From Mesorhizobium sp. (GTDB lineage Bacteria > Pseudomonadota > Alphaproteobacteria > Rhizobiales > Rhizobiaceae), in NCBI RefSeq assembly GCF_016793485.1, contig NZ_JAEULZ010000001.1, positions 62,001 through 126,000 on the forward strand: a DNA stretch of 64,000 bases, in the 5' to 3' direction. Positions within the stretch are counted from its first letter, which is position 1. Every line of letters begins with the position of its first letter. Under the pieces are notes generated by a model. It did no database searches and was not told the origin of the DNA. It worked only from the letters and a program-made list of their open reading frames with translations. Positions 1-7,896 of the stretch are shown here, piece by piece. Both the position numbers and the translations under genes were made by a program.

Positions 1-1058
1 TTGCTACCGTCCCGCGAAACGGCATGGAACCGTGCCAGCAGCGCACCGCATGCATGTGGGGTTGTGTCGAGAAGGCAAAGGCGTCTACCGACCGGACACA
101 CTGGCCCGAACTTGCCAGGCTCGGCGTCAGGCTCGTGCCGAATGCCCGTGTGACCCGCATCGAACTCGACAGGCAGGGACTTGCCCGGGGCGCTGTCTAT
201 GTGGACCGGAAAACCGGCCGCGAGCATCTCGCCAAGGCTGGCATCATCGTCATCGCCGCGAACGGCATCGGGACGCCGAGGCTGCTGCTGTCGAGCCGCA
301 TGCCGGGCAAGGAAGACGGCGTCGCCAACAGTTCCGGCCTTGTCGGCAAGCGGTTGATGCTGCACCCGACCGCTGCGGTTGTCGGCCTGTTCGACGCGCC
401 GCTCGAAAGCTATCGCGGCGCCTGGGGGCAGGTCGCCTACACGCTGCAATTCTACGAGACCTCGCAGGAACGGGACTTCGTGCGCGGCTCCAAATGGAGC
501 CTCCAGCCAACGGGAAGCCCGGCACAGATCGCTCGCCGGTGGCCATGGGGAGATGAGAACCAACTGTGGGGCGATGCGTTCCATGACGAATTCGCGCGGC
601 GGTTCGGCCGATCCGTGTCATGGGGAATCATTTGCGAGGATCTGCCCGATGCGGAGAACCGGGTCGAGCTGGATACCGAGACGCCCGACGACACCGGCAT
701 GCCGGGGGTAAAGATCCACTACAAGACGGGTGAGAACTCCAAGCGGATGCTGCGTTTCATGGCCGAGCGCGCCAAGGAGTCGCTGACAGAGGCAGGCGCA
801 TACCGTACCGTCGTTGCTCCTCAGAGCCGCGAGTCCGGCTGGCACATCCTTGGTACCGCGAAGATGGGTGACGACCCGCGCGACAGTGTCGTCGATCGCC
901 ACGGCCGGAGCCACGACGTGGCCAATCTGTTCATCGTCGATGGAAGTGTCTGGCCCACTTCTGCAGGGGTCAACCCGACCGCTACGATCGCGGCATTCGC
1001 CTCGTGGAGCGCTGCGCATGTCGTCGCAAACCGGGCGAGCCAGAGGATGGCGTCATGA
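1..1058 (+). CDS. GMC-family FAD-dependent oxidoreductase, 5' truncated by window edge
   Basis: The frame is open from base 3 through the window start, so this is the C-terminal ~350 residues of a larger protein (family size ~500-560). Seen: a Cys-rich CMWGCVEKAKAS segment typical of the gluconate/sorbitol-dehydrogenase branch of GMC proteins, a GTPRLLLSS element of the FAD domain, and the C-terminal catalytic region with His in GWHILGTAKMG and Asn in SAGVNPTATIAAF. Members of this branch oxidise sugars or polyols and usually pair with a small 'subunit 3', which is exactly the next gene, overlapping by 4 nt (ATGA). The ATG at 24 is internal, because the coding similarity continues upstream of it. 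The substrate cannot be read from the sequence; the following rhamnose genes make a sugar or sugar acid likely (inference). Confidence 0.85.
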   Translation, partial: ATVPRNGMEPCQQRTACMWGCVEKAKASTDRTHWPELARLGVRLVPNARVTRIELDRQGLARGAVYVDRKTGREHLAKAGIIVIAANGIGTPRLLLSSRMPGKEDGVANSSGLVGKRLMLHPTAAVVGLFDAPLESYRGAWGQVAYTLQFYETSQERDFVRGSKWSLQPTGSPAQIARRWPWGDENQLWGDAFHDEFARRFGRSVSWGIICEDLPDAENRVELDTETPDDTGMPGVKIHYKTGENSKRMLRFMAERAKESLTEAGAYRTVVAPQSRESGWHILGTAKMGDDPRDSVVDRHGRSHDVANLFIVDGSVWPTSAGVNPTATIAAFASWSAAHVVANRASQRMAS

Positions 1059-1468
1059 GCTCCGGATCACTGAGCGCCGCTGAACGCGACATCTTGGGAA
1101 GTCTAGCGGATGTGTTGATCCCGCCTGCTACCGGAGCGATTTGTGCCAGTGGGGCGGGCGTGAGCGGCGTGCTTCTCGATCAGGCCCAGTCCTATGCACC
1201 CGACCTGCCTGAGCGTCTGCGCGGAGTGATTGCGAAGGTCGGAAATCTTGGGCCGGCGCAAGCGCTCCAAGCTCTGAAGGCGAGCGACGGCGCGGCCTAT
1301 GACGGATTCTGCGAAACGATCGCCGCAATCTATTTCCTGTCCCCACAGGTACGCGCCGCCGTCGGATTTCCGGGCCGCGAGCCCAAGCCCGCGCGTGTCG
1401 ACGTGGCGGATCTCGAAGAACTTCTGTTGCCGGTTCTGGAAGCCGGCTTTGCTCCACGCACCGCCTAG
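1055..1468 (+). CDS. gluconate 2-dehydrogenase subunit 3-like protein
   Basis: A 137-residue protein whose N-terminus (LSAAERDILGSLADVLIPP) and overall all-alpha character match the Gluconate_2-dh3 family, the small partner of GMC-type sugar dehydrogenases. Its ATG overlaps the stop of the GMC gene by 4 nt, so the two are translationally coupled. Many family members carry a twin-arginine leader; this one has none, so either the complex is cytoplasmic or export relies on the partner. The C-terminus ends just after a short LLLPVLEAGF helix. Function is inferred from family and coupling; the family call is moderate because the protein is short and lacks catalytic motifs. Confidence 0.7.
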   Translation: MSSGSLSAAERDILGSLADVLIPPATGAICASGAGVSGVLLDQAQSYAPDLPERLRGVIAKVGNLGPAQALQALKASDGAAYDGFCETIAAIYFLSPQVRAAVGFPGREPKPARVDVADLEELLLPVLEAGFAPRTA

Positions 1469-1478
1469 AAAGGCCTCC

Positions 1479-1799
1479 ATGCAACGCATCTGCTTTCTGC
1501 TCAAGGTCAAGCAGCATCTGCTGCAGGAATACCGTGAGACACATCGCAATGTCTGGCCCGATATGCAGGAGGCTCTGCGTGCGGCGGGCTGGTCCAACTA
1601 CTCGCTTTTCTTGCGCGAGGATGGCCTACTGGTGGGTTATCTCGAAACGGACGACTTCGACAACGCTCGCGAAAAGCTTGCCGCCAGTGAGGTCAATCTG
1701 CGCTGGCAAACGGAAATGGCGCCGTATTTCGAGCAGCTCGAAGGACAGCGGCCCGACGAGGGTTTGACAATCCTGCCCAGCGTCTTCCATCTCGCTTGA
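1479..1799 (+). CDS. rhaM: L-rhamnose mutarotase
   Basis: A 106-residue protein of the normal RhaM length (~104). It interconverts alpha and beta anomers of L-rhamnose. Seen: the YRETHRNVWPDM segment in which Tyr18 and His22 fall at the positions of the catalytic Tyr18/His22 described for E. coli RhaM, followed by the W/NYSLFL strand. The ATG at 1479 is chosen because it starts directly at the conserved MQRICFLLKV strand. It lies 10 nt after the upstream stop and is followed by an enolase-superfamily acid sugar dehydratase, consistent with a non-phosphorylative rhamnose route. No rhamnose dehydrogenase or lactonase is adjacent on the visible side; the GMC/subunit 3 pair could supply the oxidation (inference). 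Confidence 0.85.
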   Translation: MQRICFLLKVKQHLLQEYRETHRNVWPDMQEALRAAGWSNYSLFLREDGLLVGYLETDDFDNAREKLAASEVNLRWQTEMAPYFEQLEGQRPDEGLTILPSVFHLA

Positions 1800-1809
1800 G
1801 GCTGGCGCG

Positions 1810-1890
1810 ATGCTCGAATGCAAGGGACCCATCGTTGCCGAACTTGCGAAGCAGGGCGCCGATGTCGTGTTCGATTACTTCGGCAAGTAA
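1810..1890 (+). CDS. 26-residue open frame, possible gene remnant
   Basis: A short ATG-to-TAA frame lies between rhaM and the rhamnonate dehydratase. It encodes 26 residues ending GADVVFDYFGK, which look like a piece of a Rossmann or TIM-barrel strand (AELAKQGADVVF) rather than random sequence. It could be the leftover end of a deleted enzyme or a chance frame. No Shine-Dalgarno of note precedes it. Function unknown; reported because it fills most of the 130-nt spacer. Confidence 0.25.
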   Translation: MLECKGPIVAELAKQGADVVFDYFGK

Positions 1891-1929
1891 CGACAACAAC
1901 GTGTTTGTTAAACCGCAATAGACGGAGCA

Positions 1930-3117
1930 ATGACCGTGAATTCAGATTTCCGGATAGCGGCTGTCCGCACCTACCTCGTCGAAAGCAGCGGCGATGGCGG
2001 CGATTATCATAGGCAGAAGCAGGGCCACTGGCTTATCGACAGCCTGATCAGCAATCCGATGTCGGCCTATCCCGAGTATAAGGCCAGCCGCACCAGCTGG
2101 GGCATCGGCGTCCTAGGCTCCATCGTTGTCGAGATCGAGACAGAAAGCGGCGCCACCGGTGTCGCTACGGGCTTCGGTGGCCCGCCGGCGCTTTGGCTCA
2201 TCCGAAATCACTTCGGCCGCTTCCTGATCGGCCAAGACGCGCGCAACATCAATCGCATATGGGACCAGCTCTTTCGCGCCTCGATGTTCTACGGACGCAA
2301 GGGGTTGCCCGTCGCGGCCATCAGTGTCGTCGACCTGGCGTTGTGGGACCTCGTCGGCAAGGTGCGCGGCGAGCCGGTCTACAATCTGATCGGCGGGCTC
2401 AGCCGCGAGGAAATCAGCTTCTACTGCACAGGCCCGGCGCCGGATGCTGTGAAGGCCATGGGCTTCTGGGGCGGCAAGGTTCCCCTGCCTCACAGCCCGG
2501 CCGACGGCGAGCCGGGGCTGCGGGCCAATGTCGAGTTTCTCGCCGGTCATCGCGAAAGGATCGGGCCGGACTTCCCGCTGATGGTGGACTGCTACATGTC
2601 CCTCGACGTGCCTTATGCCATTCGTCTCGCCGAGGCATGCAAACCCTTGAATATCTACTGGTGGGAGGAGGCGCTTCATCCGGATGACGTCGAGGGCTTC
2701 CGGTTCATCAAGCAGGCTCACCCGACGATCCGCTGGACGACTGGCGAACACGAATATTCACGCTATGGATTCCGCCGGCTGATCGAGGAAAGACTGATCG
2801 ATGTGCTGCAGCCGGACGTCATGTGGGTCGGCGGGCTGACCGAACTCCTCAGGATTTCAGCGCACGCCTCGGCCTACGACATTCCTGTCATACCGCACGG
2901 GAGCGGGCCATATTCGTATCATTTCATTGCCTCGCAGCCCCACTCGCCCTATTGCGAATATGTGGCGGCGAGCCCGGACGGCCGTTCAGTTCTGCCCGTA
3001 TTCGGCAAGCTGTTCAGCAACGAGCCCATGCCGAAGGATGGCAAGCTCGTCGTTGGCGGCGCCGCTGGCTTCGGCATGGAAATCGCAGACCGCGCAATGC
3101 TGACGCCGGTTGAGTAG
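1930..3117 (+). CDS. rhmD: L-rhamnonate dehydratase (enolase superfamily)
   Basis: A 395-residue enolase-superfamily acid sugar dehydratase that would convert L-rhamnonate to 2-keto-3-deoxy-L-rhamnonate. Seen: metal ligands Asp220 (LMVDCYM), Glu246 (YWWEEAL) and Glu273 (TTGEHE), and His323 in VIPHGSGPYSYHF, the arrangement characteristic of RhmD rather than mandelate racemase or galactonate dehydratase. The N-terminal capping domain contains the HWLIDSL and WGIGVLGSIVVEIET segments usual in this group. Length fits RhmD (~400). It follows rhaM on the same strand. An aldolase or dehydrogenase for the keto-deoxy product is not adjacent; the leftward aldolase at 4.5-5.5 kb is of a different class. 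The rhaM pairing supports rhamnonate as substrate. Confidence 0.88.
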   Translation: MTVNSDFRIAAVRTYLVESSGDGGDYHRQKQGHWLIDSLISNPMSAYPEYKASRTSWGIGVLGSIVVEIETESGATGVATGFGGPPALWLIRNHFGRFLIGQDARNINRIWDQLFRASMFYGRKGLPVAAISVVDLALWDLVGKVRGEPVYNLIGGLSREEISFYCTGPAPDAVKAMGFWGGKVPLPHSPADGEPGLRANVEFLAGHRERIGPDFPLMVDCYMSLDVPYAIRLAEACKPLNIYWWEEALHPDDVEGFRFIKQAHPTIRWTTGEHEYSRYGFRRLIEERLIDVLQPDVMWVGGLTELLRISAHASAYDIPVIPHGSGPYSYHFIASQPHSPYCEYVAASPDGRSVLPVFGKLFSNEPMPKDGKLVVGGAAGFGMEIADRAMLTPVE

Positions 3118-4545
3118 TCACGTCGTTGATGGTCGGGCACGTCCCTCGGCGAAGGATTTCTCCAGAAACTGTTTTACCGCCTGAACGTCGATCGTTCCGG
3201 TGGTTTCAACTGTCAGGACGGCCTCGCATCCGAATGGCTCGGCGCGGGCGGCCAGCGCGACAAGCTCTGTGGCATATTCGGCGCCGGGGTGTCCCGGAAG
3301 GCGGTTTGAGGCGCGAGCGGCGTAGCGGGCGCCGATCGTTTCCGGTGGCGCGGAACACCAGATCTCTGTGACCTTGTCGACGCCGGAACCGTCAATAAGT
3401 TCCTGAACGAATTCGCGCGGCTGGAAGCCGAACCAGGCATCCATGATCAGCGTGGTCCCGGCGGGAGCATCGCGCAGGATCGCGAACATCGCCTTCATGC
3501 TCGCGCGTCCGAGTTTGCGATTGAACGGGCGGTCAACGCCGTCGATCTCAGCCAGAAATGGTTCCTTGACCGCATCGAGCGACAGGAGAGGCCATCCCGT
3601 CTCACGGGCAAGGATGGCGGTAACACTGCTCTTTCCGCTTGCCGGTACGCCGTTCACCATCACCAGTCGCTTGGGCAGCGGCTGGGGCAGGGCCGCGAGC
3701 GCTGCGCCGATCACACCGGCGTCGTCGCCGAGCTTGGCCCCGACGATTGCGTAGGTGAACCAGGGCGAGGTCTCGACGTGATCCAAAAGAGCGGAGACCA
3801 TAGCATTTCCGAGGCCGCCACCGATGACGACCATCTCGGGGGCGATCGCCGCGGCAAGGCCGTTGATCGCGGCGCGCAGCGGCGAAGCCCATGCACGCAA
3901 CACTTGCGTCGCCACCGCATTGCCGGCGTCGCGGCCGGCAAGAAGATCGGCCGCCGTCGTTGAAGAGGGCAGGCCGGCATCCTGGATGTGACGGCGAAGC
4001 GACGTGCCCGAACTCTGCGTTTCCACGCAGCCCCGCCGGCCGCATTTGCATGGCAGTCCCGACGGGTCGACGACGATGTGGCCAAGCTGGCCCGCCACGC
4101 GCGCGCCCCTGAATATGGCTCCGTCGGCAAGCACCGCTCCGCCGATGCCCGTACCGATCGTCAGCATGGCCACGTGACGTTTTCCAGCAGCGGCTCCGCA
4201 CCGCGCTTCCGCGACCAGAGCCATGCTGCCGTCATTGTCGATCACGACTTTGCGCTCGAAGCGCGCTTCGATGCGTTCGCAGACTGGAAGACCGGACAGA
4301 TCCACATATCCGCCGGACAGAACGCGCCGCGCGGCGAAGTCCACCTGGCCGGGTACGCCTATCCCGATCCCCTCAACGGTCGGATCGTCGATTTCCGCAA
4401 TCAGGGACTCGACCCGGCTGAGGACTTGCTCGGGATCGGAAGAGCTTTCCGACCGGGCGCGCGCAAGGATCCGGCCATCGACGGCCACCCGTGCGGCACG
4501 GATGTTCGTGCCGCCGATATCCACGCCAATTGCGGTGCGCGTCAT
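3118..4545 (-). CDS. fusion of ROK-family sugar kinase and P-loop (AAA_33/CPT-like) kinase
   Basis: A 475-residue two-domain protein. Residues 1-290 form a complete ROK kinase: ATP-phosphate motif IGVDIGGTN, catalytic Asp105 in VIDNDGS, and the ROK zinc site His156, Cys166, Cys168, Cys173 (GHIVVDPSGLPCKCGRRGC). Residues 292-475 form a separate P-loop kinase domain with Walker A GVPASGKSS (299-307), resembling gluconate-kinase/chloramphenicol-phosphotransferase-type small-molecule kinases. Typical ROK kinases are ~300 residues, so the extension is a genuine fusion. Both domains lie in one uninterrupted frame. The gene sits 8 nt downstream of a class I LacD-like aldolase, so one polypeptide may phosphorylate a ketose twice before aldol cleavage (inference). 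Alternative: the second domain phosphorylates an unrelated metabolite. Confidence 0.85.
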   Translation of the reverse strand: MTRTAIGVDIGGTNIRAARVAVDGRILARARSESSSDPEQVLSRVESLIAEIDDPTVEGIGIGVPGQVDFAARRVLSGGYVDLSGLPVCERIEARFERKVVIDNDGSMALVAEARCGAAAGKRHVAMLTIGTGIGGAVLADGAIFRGARVAGQLGHIVVDPSGLPCKCGRRGCVETQSSGTSLRRHIQDAGLPSSTTAADLLAGRDAGNAVATQVLRAWASPLRAAINGLAAAIAPEMVVIGGGLGNAMVSALLDHVETSPWFTYAIVGAKLGDDAGVIGAALAALPQPLPKRLVMVNGVPASGKSSVTAILARETGWPLLSLDAVKEPFLAEIDGVDRPFNRKLGRASMKAMFAILRDAPAGTTLIMDAWFGFQPREFVQELIDGSGVDKVTEIWCSAPPETIGARYAARASNRLPGHPGAEYATELVALAARAEPFGCEAVLTVETTGTIDVQAVKQFLEKSFAEGRARPSTT

Positions 4546-4553
4546 GGCTGCCT

Positions 4554-5468
4554 TCAGGCCACTTTTGCTGCCGGCGCGCGATGGCGCGCGATGATCGCCT
4601 GCAGTTCGCGCAATCTGGGCACGGCGATCGTCTCCAGCTTCTGGCGCGTGACGGCGCGATCAAGCGAGATGCAGTCCTTCCACAGCGAGCGGCCTGCGAT
4701 GACGCCAGAGGCGCCATTGGCCATGGCAGTCTCGACCTGGGTCAGGAAGGTTTCGTGGTCGACGCCGGCGGAGAGTACCGCCCAAGGCACGTTGCCAGAG
4801 AGGCGCGTCACCGCCGCGCACGACTCCGCCGAACCAGGGTACGGCAGCTTCAGGACTTTCGACCCAAGGTCGAGACAGATTTTCGTGCCGCCCTGAATCA
4901 ATTCGGGAATCCTCGCCTGATACTCGGCCTTGCTTTCGCCTTCGACCTGATAGGTCAGGAACTCGACGACGAGAAGAAGATCCTCCTGCGCGAAGTCCGC
5001 TATCACCTGCTTCAGGATGTCGATGTTGTGCGCATTGGCCTGCGGAATATCCGACCGCAGGTAGACCATGATCTTGCCGCCCGTCCCGCCAAGCGCACGG
5101 ACCTGTCGTGCGCCGATGCCCTCCACCAGCTTGGACAGGCGGTATCCTTCCGGCGACGTATCCCAGCCCGACGCATCGAGCCCGATCAGCAGCGCCGTGC
5201 TGCGATCGATGATGCCGTCGTCAACGAGTTGCGGCACCGCGCAGATGGGATCGACCAGCACGCAGGACGCGCGGCTCGCCAGATAGCTGGTGATGTCCGC
5301 CTTCGTATGGCCGAGAACGTCATTGCCGATCTTTGCCTGTTCGGCGGGGTCGGCCGACAGCAGGGTCCGCATTCCGCCCCGCTGGTCACAGGCGATCACC
5401 ATCATCGCGCCGTCGTTGCCGCAGATCTGCTGATAGCCGCGTCTCTCGGCTGTCGTCATGGGAGCCAT
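4554..5468 (-). CDS. class I (Schiff-base) tagatose-bisphosphate/ketose-phosphate aldolase, LacD/YihT-like
   Basis: A 304-residue TIM-barrel aldolase of the LacD/YihT group. Seen: AMMVIACDQRGGMR near the N-terminus, the ASCVLVDP strand, and Lys207 in SKVLKLPYP, which sits where the Schiff-base lysine of LacD and of sulfofructose-phosphate aldolase YihT sits. The C-terminal GASGVIAGRSLW closes the phosphate-binding loop. It would cleave a ketose 1,6-bisphosphate (or a 1-phosphate analogue) to dihydroxyacetone phosphate plus an aldehyde. The start at 5468 has AAGGA 7 nt upstream. It heads a two-gene leftward operon with the fused kinase and is divergent from the SorC-type regulator. A sulfo-glycolytic role is possible in principle, but no sulfolactaldehyde enzyme is linked, so a tagatose-like sugar is preferred. 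Confidence 0.82.
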   Translation of the reverse strand: MAPMTTAERRGYQQICGNDGAMMVIACDQRGGMRTLLSADPAEQAKIGNDVLGHTKADITSYLASRASCVLVDPICAVPQLVDDGIIDRSTALLIGLDASGWDTSPEGYRLSKLVEGIGARQVRALGGTGGKIMVYLRSDIPQANAHNIDILKQVIADFAQEDLLLVVEFLTYQVEGESKAEYQARIPELIQGGTKICLDLGSKVLKLPYPGSAESCAAVTRLSGNVPWAVLSAGVDHETFLTQVETAMANGASGVIAGRSLWKDCISLDRAVTRQKLETIAVPRLRELQAIIARHRAPAAKVA

Positions 5469-5515
5469 GTCTCGGTCCTTCGTTTTTTTTCGGGCTGCGA
5501 TTGCGCAACGATCAG

Positions 5516-5545
5516 TTTCAAGTTAGATGTAACATATTGCTGAAA
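5516..5545. promoter_or_regulatory. candidate SorC-family operator in the divergent promoter
   Basis: The 88-nt spacer between the aldolase and the regulator holds a nested dyad: TTTCA (5516-5520) and TGAAA (5541-5545) flank a perfect ATGT-A-ACAT palindrome (5527-5535), the two being concentric to within half a base. It is the most AT-rich stretch of the local region. Placement in a divergent promoter next to a SorC-type regulator suggests autoregulation and control of the aldolase-kinase operon (inference). Confidence 0.45.
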
Positions 5546-5556
5546 GGAATTTCAAG

Positions 5557-6477
5557 CTGTCGTCCAACCCTGCACAGAGCCAAATCGCGTCGCGGTCGCT
5601 TCTGCATACGGTTGCGAAGCTGCACTACGTCGAGGACCTGAGCCAGGTGGACGTTGCCAAGCGCCTCGCATTGTCGACAGCGACTGTATCGCGCCTGCTT
5701 CAGAGGGCGCGCGCCGAGGGGATCGTACGCATCGAAGTGCGCGATCTTCCGGCTCCTGACGAACTTGCCGAACGCGTTGCGACAACCCTCACGCTGAAGA
5801 ATGTCGCAGTGATCGAAGCTACGGGCGCCGGGGCTCTCGCATCTCTCGCCGCTCCAGTCGGAGACATGCTGCGCAGCGCCGAGCTCGGGAACGGGTCGGT
5901 TCTCGCGATTGGATGGGGCCGTGCGGTTCGTGCGGTCATCGAGGCAGGACTGCCGGTTGCGCCAGGAGCGATCACTGTGTCGGCGACGGGAGGAATGCAG
6001 CAGCATCAGCCGCATTTCCAGGTCAACGAGTTCGTTCGGCTCGCTGCGGTGCAACTCGGTGGGACGCCGTGCTTCGTCTACGCTCCCTATCTGCCGGCGG
6101 CAGCCGCGCGCAAAGCGTTTCTGTCCGATCCGGCCATCGCCGACAGCATCGCCTTGTGGGACAGGGTCGATGTCGCGCTTGTGGGCGTCGGTCTGCCTGG
6201 CGCACTGGCAACCTCAGACGTCCCACGTCATCCCCAAGCAGTCGGGGATGTGATGCGCCACTATTTCGACGCCGAAGGCACCCTTCTAGACCGGGAGACC
6301 GAAAATCGGATGATCTCAATGTCAGTCGATCAATTGCGTCGTACGCCGCTCGTCATTGGCGTTGCGGTGGGTGAGGCAAAGGCCGTGGCAATCCGCGCTG
6401 CGGCAAAGGCAAAGCTCATTTCGGCGCTGGTGACCGATATCCGTACAGCAGAAAAACTGCTGGAGACCTCGGAATGA
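5557..6477 (+). CDS. SorC/DeoR-type sugar-responsive transcriptional regulator, CTG start
   Basis: About 306 residues with an N-terminal HTH (LHYVEDLSQVDVAKRLALST, then ATVSRLLQRA) and a C-terminal sugar-phosphate-binding domain (GDMLRSAELGNGSVLAIGWG onward) of the SorC family. The first conventional start, GTG 5647, would delete the first HTH helix. In frame upstream there is no ATG, GTG or TTG before the stop at 5530. CTG 5557 is preceded by AAAGGA with 8-nt spacing and restores the usual leader, so it is chosen. The protein is expected to sense a phosphorylated sugar and to control the divergent aldolase-kinase genes and perhaps the ABC genes downstream. Annotation pipelines are likely to truncate this gene. 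Confidence 0.82.
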   Translation: MSSNPAQSQIASRSLLHTVAKLHYVEDLSQVDVAKRLALSTATVSRLLQRARAEGIVRIEVRDLPAPDELAERVATTLTLKNVAVIEATGAGALASLAAPVGDMLRSAELGNGSVLAIGWGRAVRAVIEAGLPVAPGAITVSATGGMQQHQPHFQVNEFVRLAAVQLGGTPCFVYAPYLPAAAARKAFLSDPAIADSIALWDRVDVALVGVGLPGALATSDVPRHPQAVGDVMRHYFDAEGTLLDRETENRMISMSVDQLRRTPLVIGVAVGEAKAVAIRAAAKAKLISALVTDIRTAEKLLETSE

Positions 6478-6512
6478 CAATCCACCAATTTTGCGGCGCG
6501 GAAATTTTCATG

Positions 6513-6560
6513 TTTGCTCGCACAAATCGATTGACAGCAGTGCAGGGTCTGCGCCTTAAT
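6513..6560 (+). promoter_or_regulatory. candidate promoter with upstream dyad for the ABC importer
   Basis: In the 312-nt gene-free stretch before the binding-protein gene, TTGACA (6531-6536) and CTTAAT (6555-6560) are spaced 18 nt. A dyad with TTTG/CAAA arms around CG (6513-6526, TTTGCTCGCACAAA) lies 4 nt before the -35 box. It loosely resembles the dyads at 10908 and 16596 (shared CTCGC core on one strand). A second imperfect dyad, with ACCCT/AGGGT arms, lies at 6594-6610. The rest of the spacer shows no convincing coding signal. Confidence 0.45.
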
Positions 6561-6593
6561 TCGGATGCGTCGAGCGGAGGATGCGAAGACGTG

Positions 6594-6610
6594 GATACCC
6601 TAAGGGTGTC
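6594..6610. promoter_or_regulatory. 17-nt dyad in the importer leader region
   Basis: GATACCCT-A-AGGGTGTC is an inverted repeat with one T/G mismatch and a one-base centre. The centre is too tight for an RNA hairpin loop, so a protein-binding dyad is more plausible than a terminator. It lies downstream of the predicted promoter and ~180 nt before the importer start codon. The cognate regulator is unknown. Confidence 0.3.
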
Positions 6611-6789
6611 ACGGAGGAAGAAAGCACCATCACCGTTTCCACTTCGCGGTCCGCAAGGCGGCCGCGTGATCGCCTTGAGACGGAGTGTTTTCTAGGAATA
6701 TCGACGGTTCGGAGAGATCCGGCCGGAATTCGGTAGCACTATCTGCGGCGGTCGCCGGCCGGCGTAGGGCTCACAAAGGGAGGAGTACC

Positions 6790-7779
6790 ATGGAGCGTCG
6801 TTCAGTTCTTAAGTCCGCGGTGGCAATGGCCGCCGTCGCGGCAGTCGGTGCAGGGACAACCTCGGCATCGGCGCAGGAGAAATATTCCATCGCGCTGATA
6901 CCGGGCCTGACCACCGATGCCTTCTACATCACCATGCGCAAGGGCGCGCAGGCGGCAGCCGACGCGCTCGGCGCCGAGCTGATCTTCCAGGGCGGCCCGG
7001 AGTTCAATCCGGTCGTCCAGGTTCCCGTCATCGACGCGATCATTGCGCGCAAGCCTTCGGCGTTGTTGATCGCGCCGACCGACGTGACGCAGCTTGTCGA
7101 GCCGCTGCGCAAGGCGCATGACGCCGGCATCCCGGTTATCACAGTCGATACCTTTATCGGCACCGGCAAATACCAGACCGGCGCCGGCGATGCCGACTTC
7201 CCGCTCTCCTACATCGCGTCCGACAACATTCTTGGCGGCAAAATGGCAGCACGCGCGCTGGCCAACGCGATCGGCGGCGAAGGAAAGGTCTACGTCTCGA
7301 ACGTGAAGCCGGGCGTTTCCACGACAGACCAGCGCGAGGAAGGCTTCAAGACCGCGATGGCCGAGGAGTTCCCGAAGATCACGGTGCTGGAGACGCAGTT
7401 CAACGAGAACGACGCCAACAAGGCGGCGAGCCAGTTGCAGGCGGTGTTCGCCCGCAACTCCGACCTGAAGGGCGTGTTCGGCGCCAACCTGTTCTCCGCA
7501 CTCGGCGCCGGCAACGGCGTGCAGCAGGCGGGCCAGACGGGCACGATCAAGGTCGTGGCCTTCGACGCGCCGACCTCGATCGTCGAGAACATCAAGTCGG
7601 GCCTCGTGGACGTCGCCATCGCGCAGCATCCGGCGACCATCGGCTACTATGGTGTTGTGTCGGCCTTCGCGCATCTGACCGGACAGGCGATCCCGGTGGC
7701 TATCGGAACGGGCTTCACGGTGATTGACAAGAACAACGTCGACAATCCGGACGTCGCCAAGTTTATCTACTCCGACTGA
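6790..7779 (+). CDS. sugar ABC transporter periplasmic substrate-binding protein (RbsB-like)
   Basis: A 329-residue type 1 periplasmic binding protein. The leader MERRSVLKSAVAMAAVAAVG ends at SASA-Q (cleavage near 28) and has a twin-arginine-like RRSVLK start, so Tat export is possible. The mature protein shows the RbsB-family layout: KYSIALIPGLTTDAFY, IIARKPSALLIAPTD, GIPVITVDTF, and GKVYVSNVKPGVSTTDQREEGF with the ligand-hinge strand. It would capture a monosaccharide or polyol for the permease and ATPase that follow. The ATG at 6790 has AGGAG 4 nt upstream. A GC hairpin follows the stop, a common way to keep binding-protein mRNA more abundant than the membrane genes. Confidence 0.92.
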   Translation: MERRSVLKSAVAMAAVAAVGAGTTSASAQEKYSIALIPGLTTDAFYITMRKGAQAAADALGAELIFQGGPEFNPVVQVPVIDAIIARKPSALLIAPTDVTQLVEPLRKAHDAGIPVITVDTFIGTGKYQTGAGDADFPLSYIASDNILGGKMAARALANAIGGEGKVYVSNVKPGVSTTDQREEGFKTAMAEEFPKITVLETQFNENDANKAASQLQAVFARNSDLKGVFGANLFSALGAGNGVQQAGQTGTIKVVAFDAPTSIVENIKSGLVDVAIAQHPATIGYYGVVSAFAHLTGQAIPVAIGTGFTVIDKNNVDNPDVAKFIYSD

Positions 7780-7799
7780 TCTACCTCCCGAGACTGGCT

Positions 7800-7818
7800 C
7801 CCCGCGTTTAGCGCGGGG
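7800..7818 (+). terminator. intercistronic GC hairpin after the binding-protein gene
   Basis: A perfect 7-bp stem, CCCCGCG (7800-7806) and CGCGGGG (7812-7818), with a TTTAG loop lies 20 nt after the stop codon. No U-tract follows, so it is more likely a partial attenuator or 3'-end RNA stabiliser than a full terminator. The permease gene follows 78 nt later. Confidence 0.6.
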
Positions 7819-7896
7819 GGCCGGCCATCACACAATTCGACTGCGTTGTCGGGGCCAGACTCCTGAACGCGTCCGCTGCTCCGAAGAGGGGAGCCC

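Noticed and set aside
4554-5468. Sulfofructose-phosphate aldolase (sulfo-EMP) assignment
   Set aside because: The aldolase resembles YihT, but no sulfoquinovose isomerase, sulfolactaldehyde reductase or sulfonate exporter is linked; a bisphosphate aldolase for a tagatose-like sugar fits the neighbours better.
6474-6695. 73-codon frame between the SorC regulator and the importer
   Set aside because: It overlaps the predicted promoter boxes and dyads, has no convincing ribosome-binding site and no recognisable sequence.
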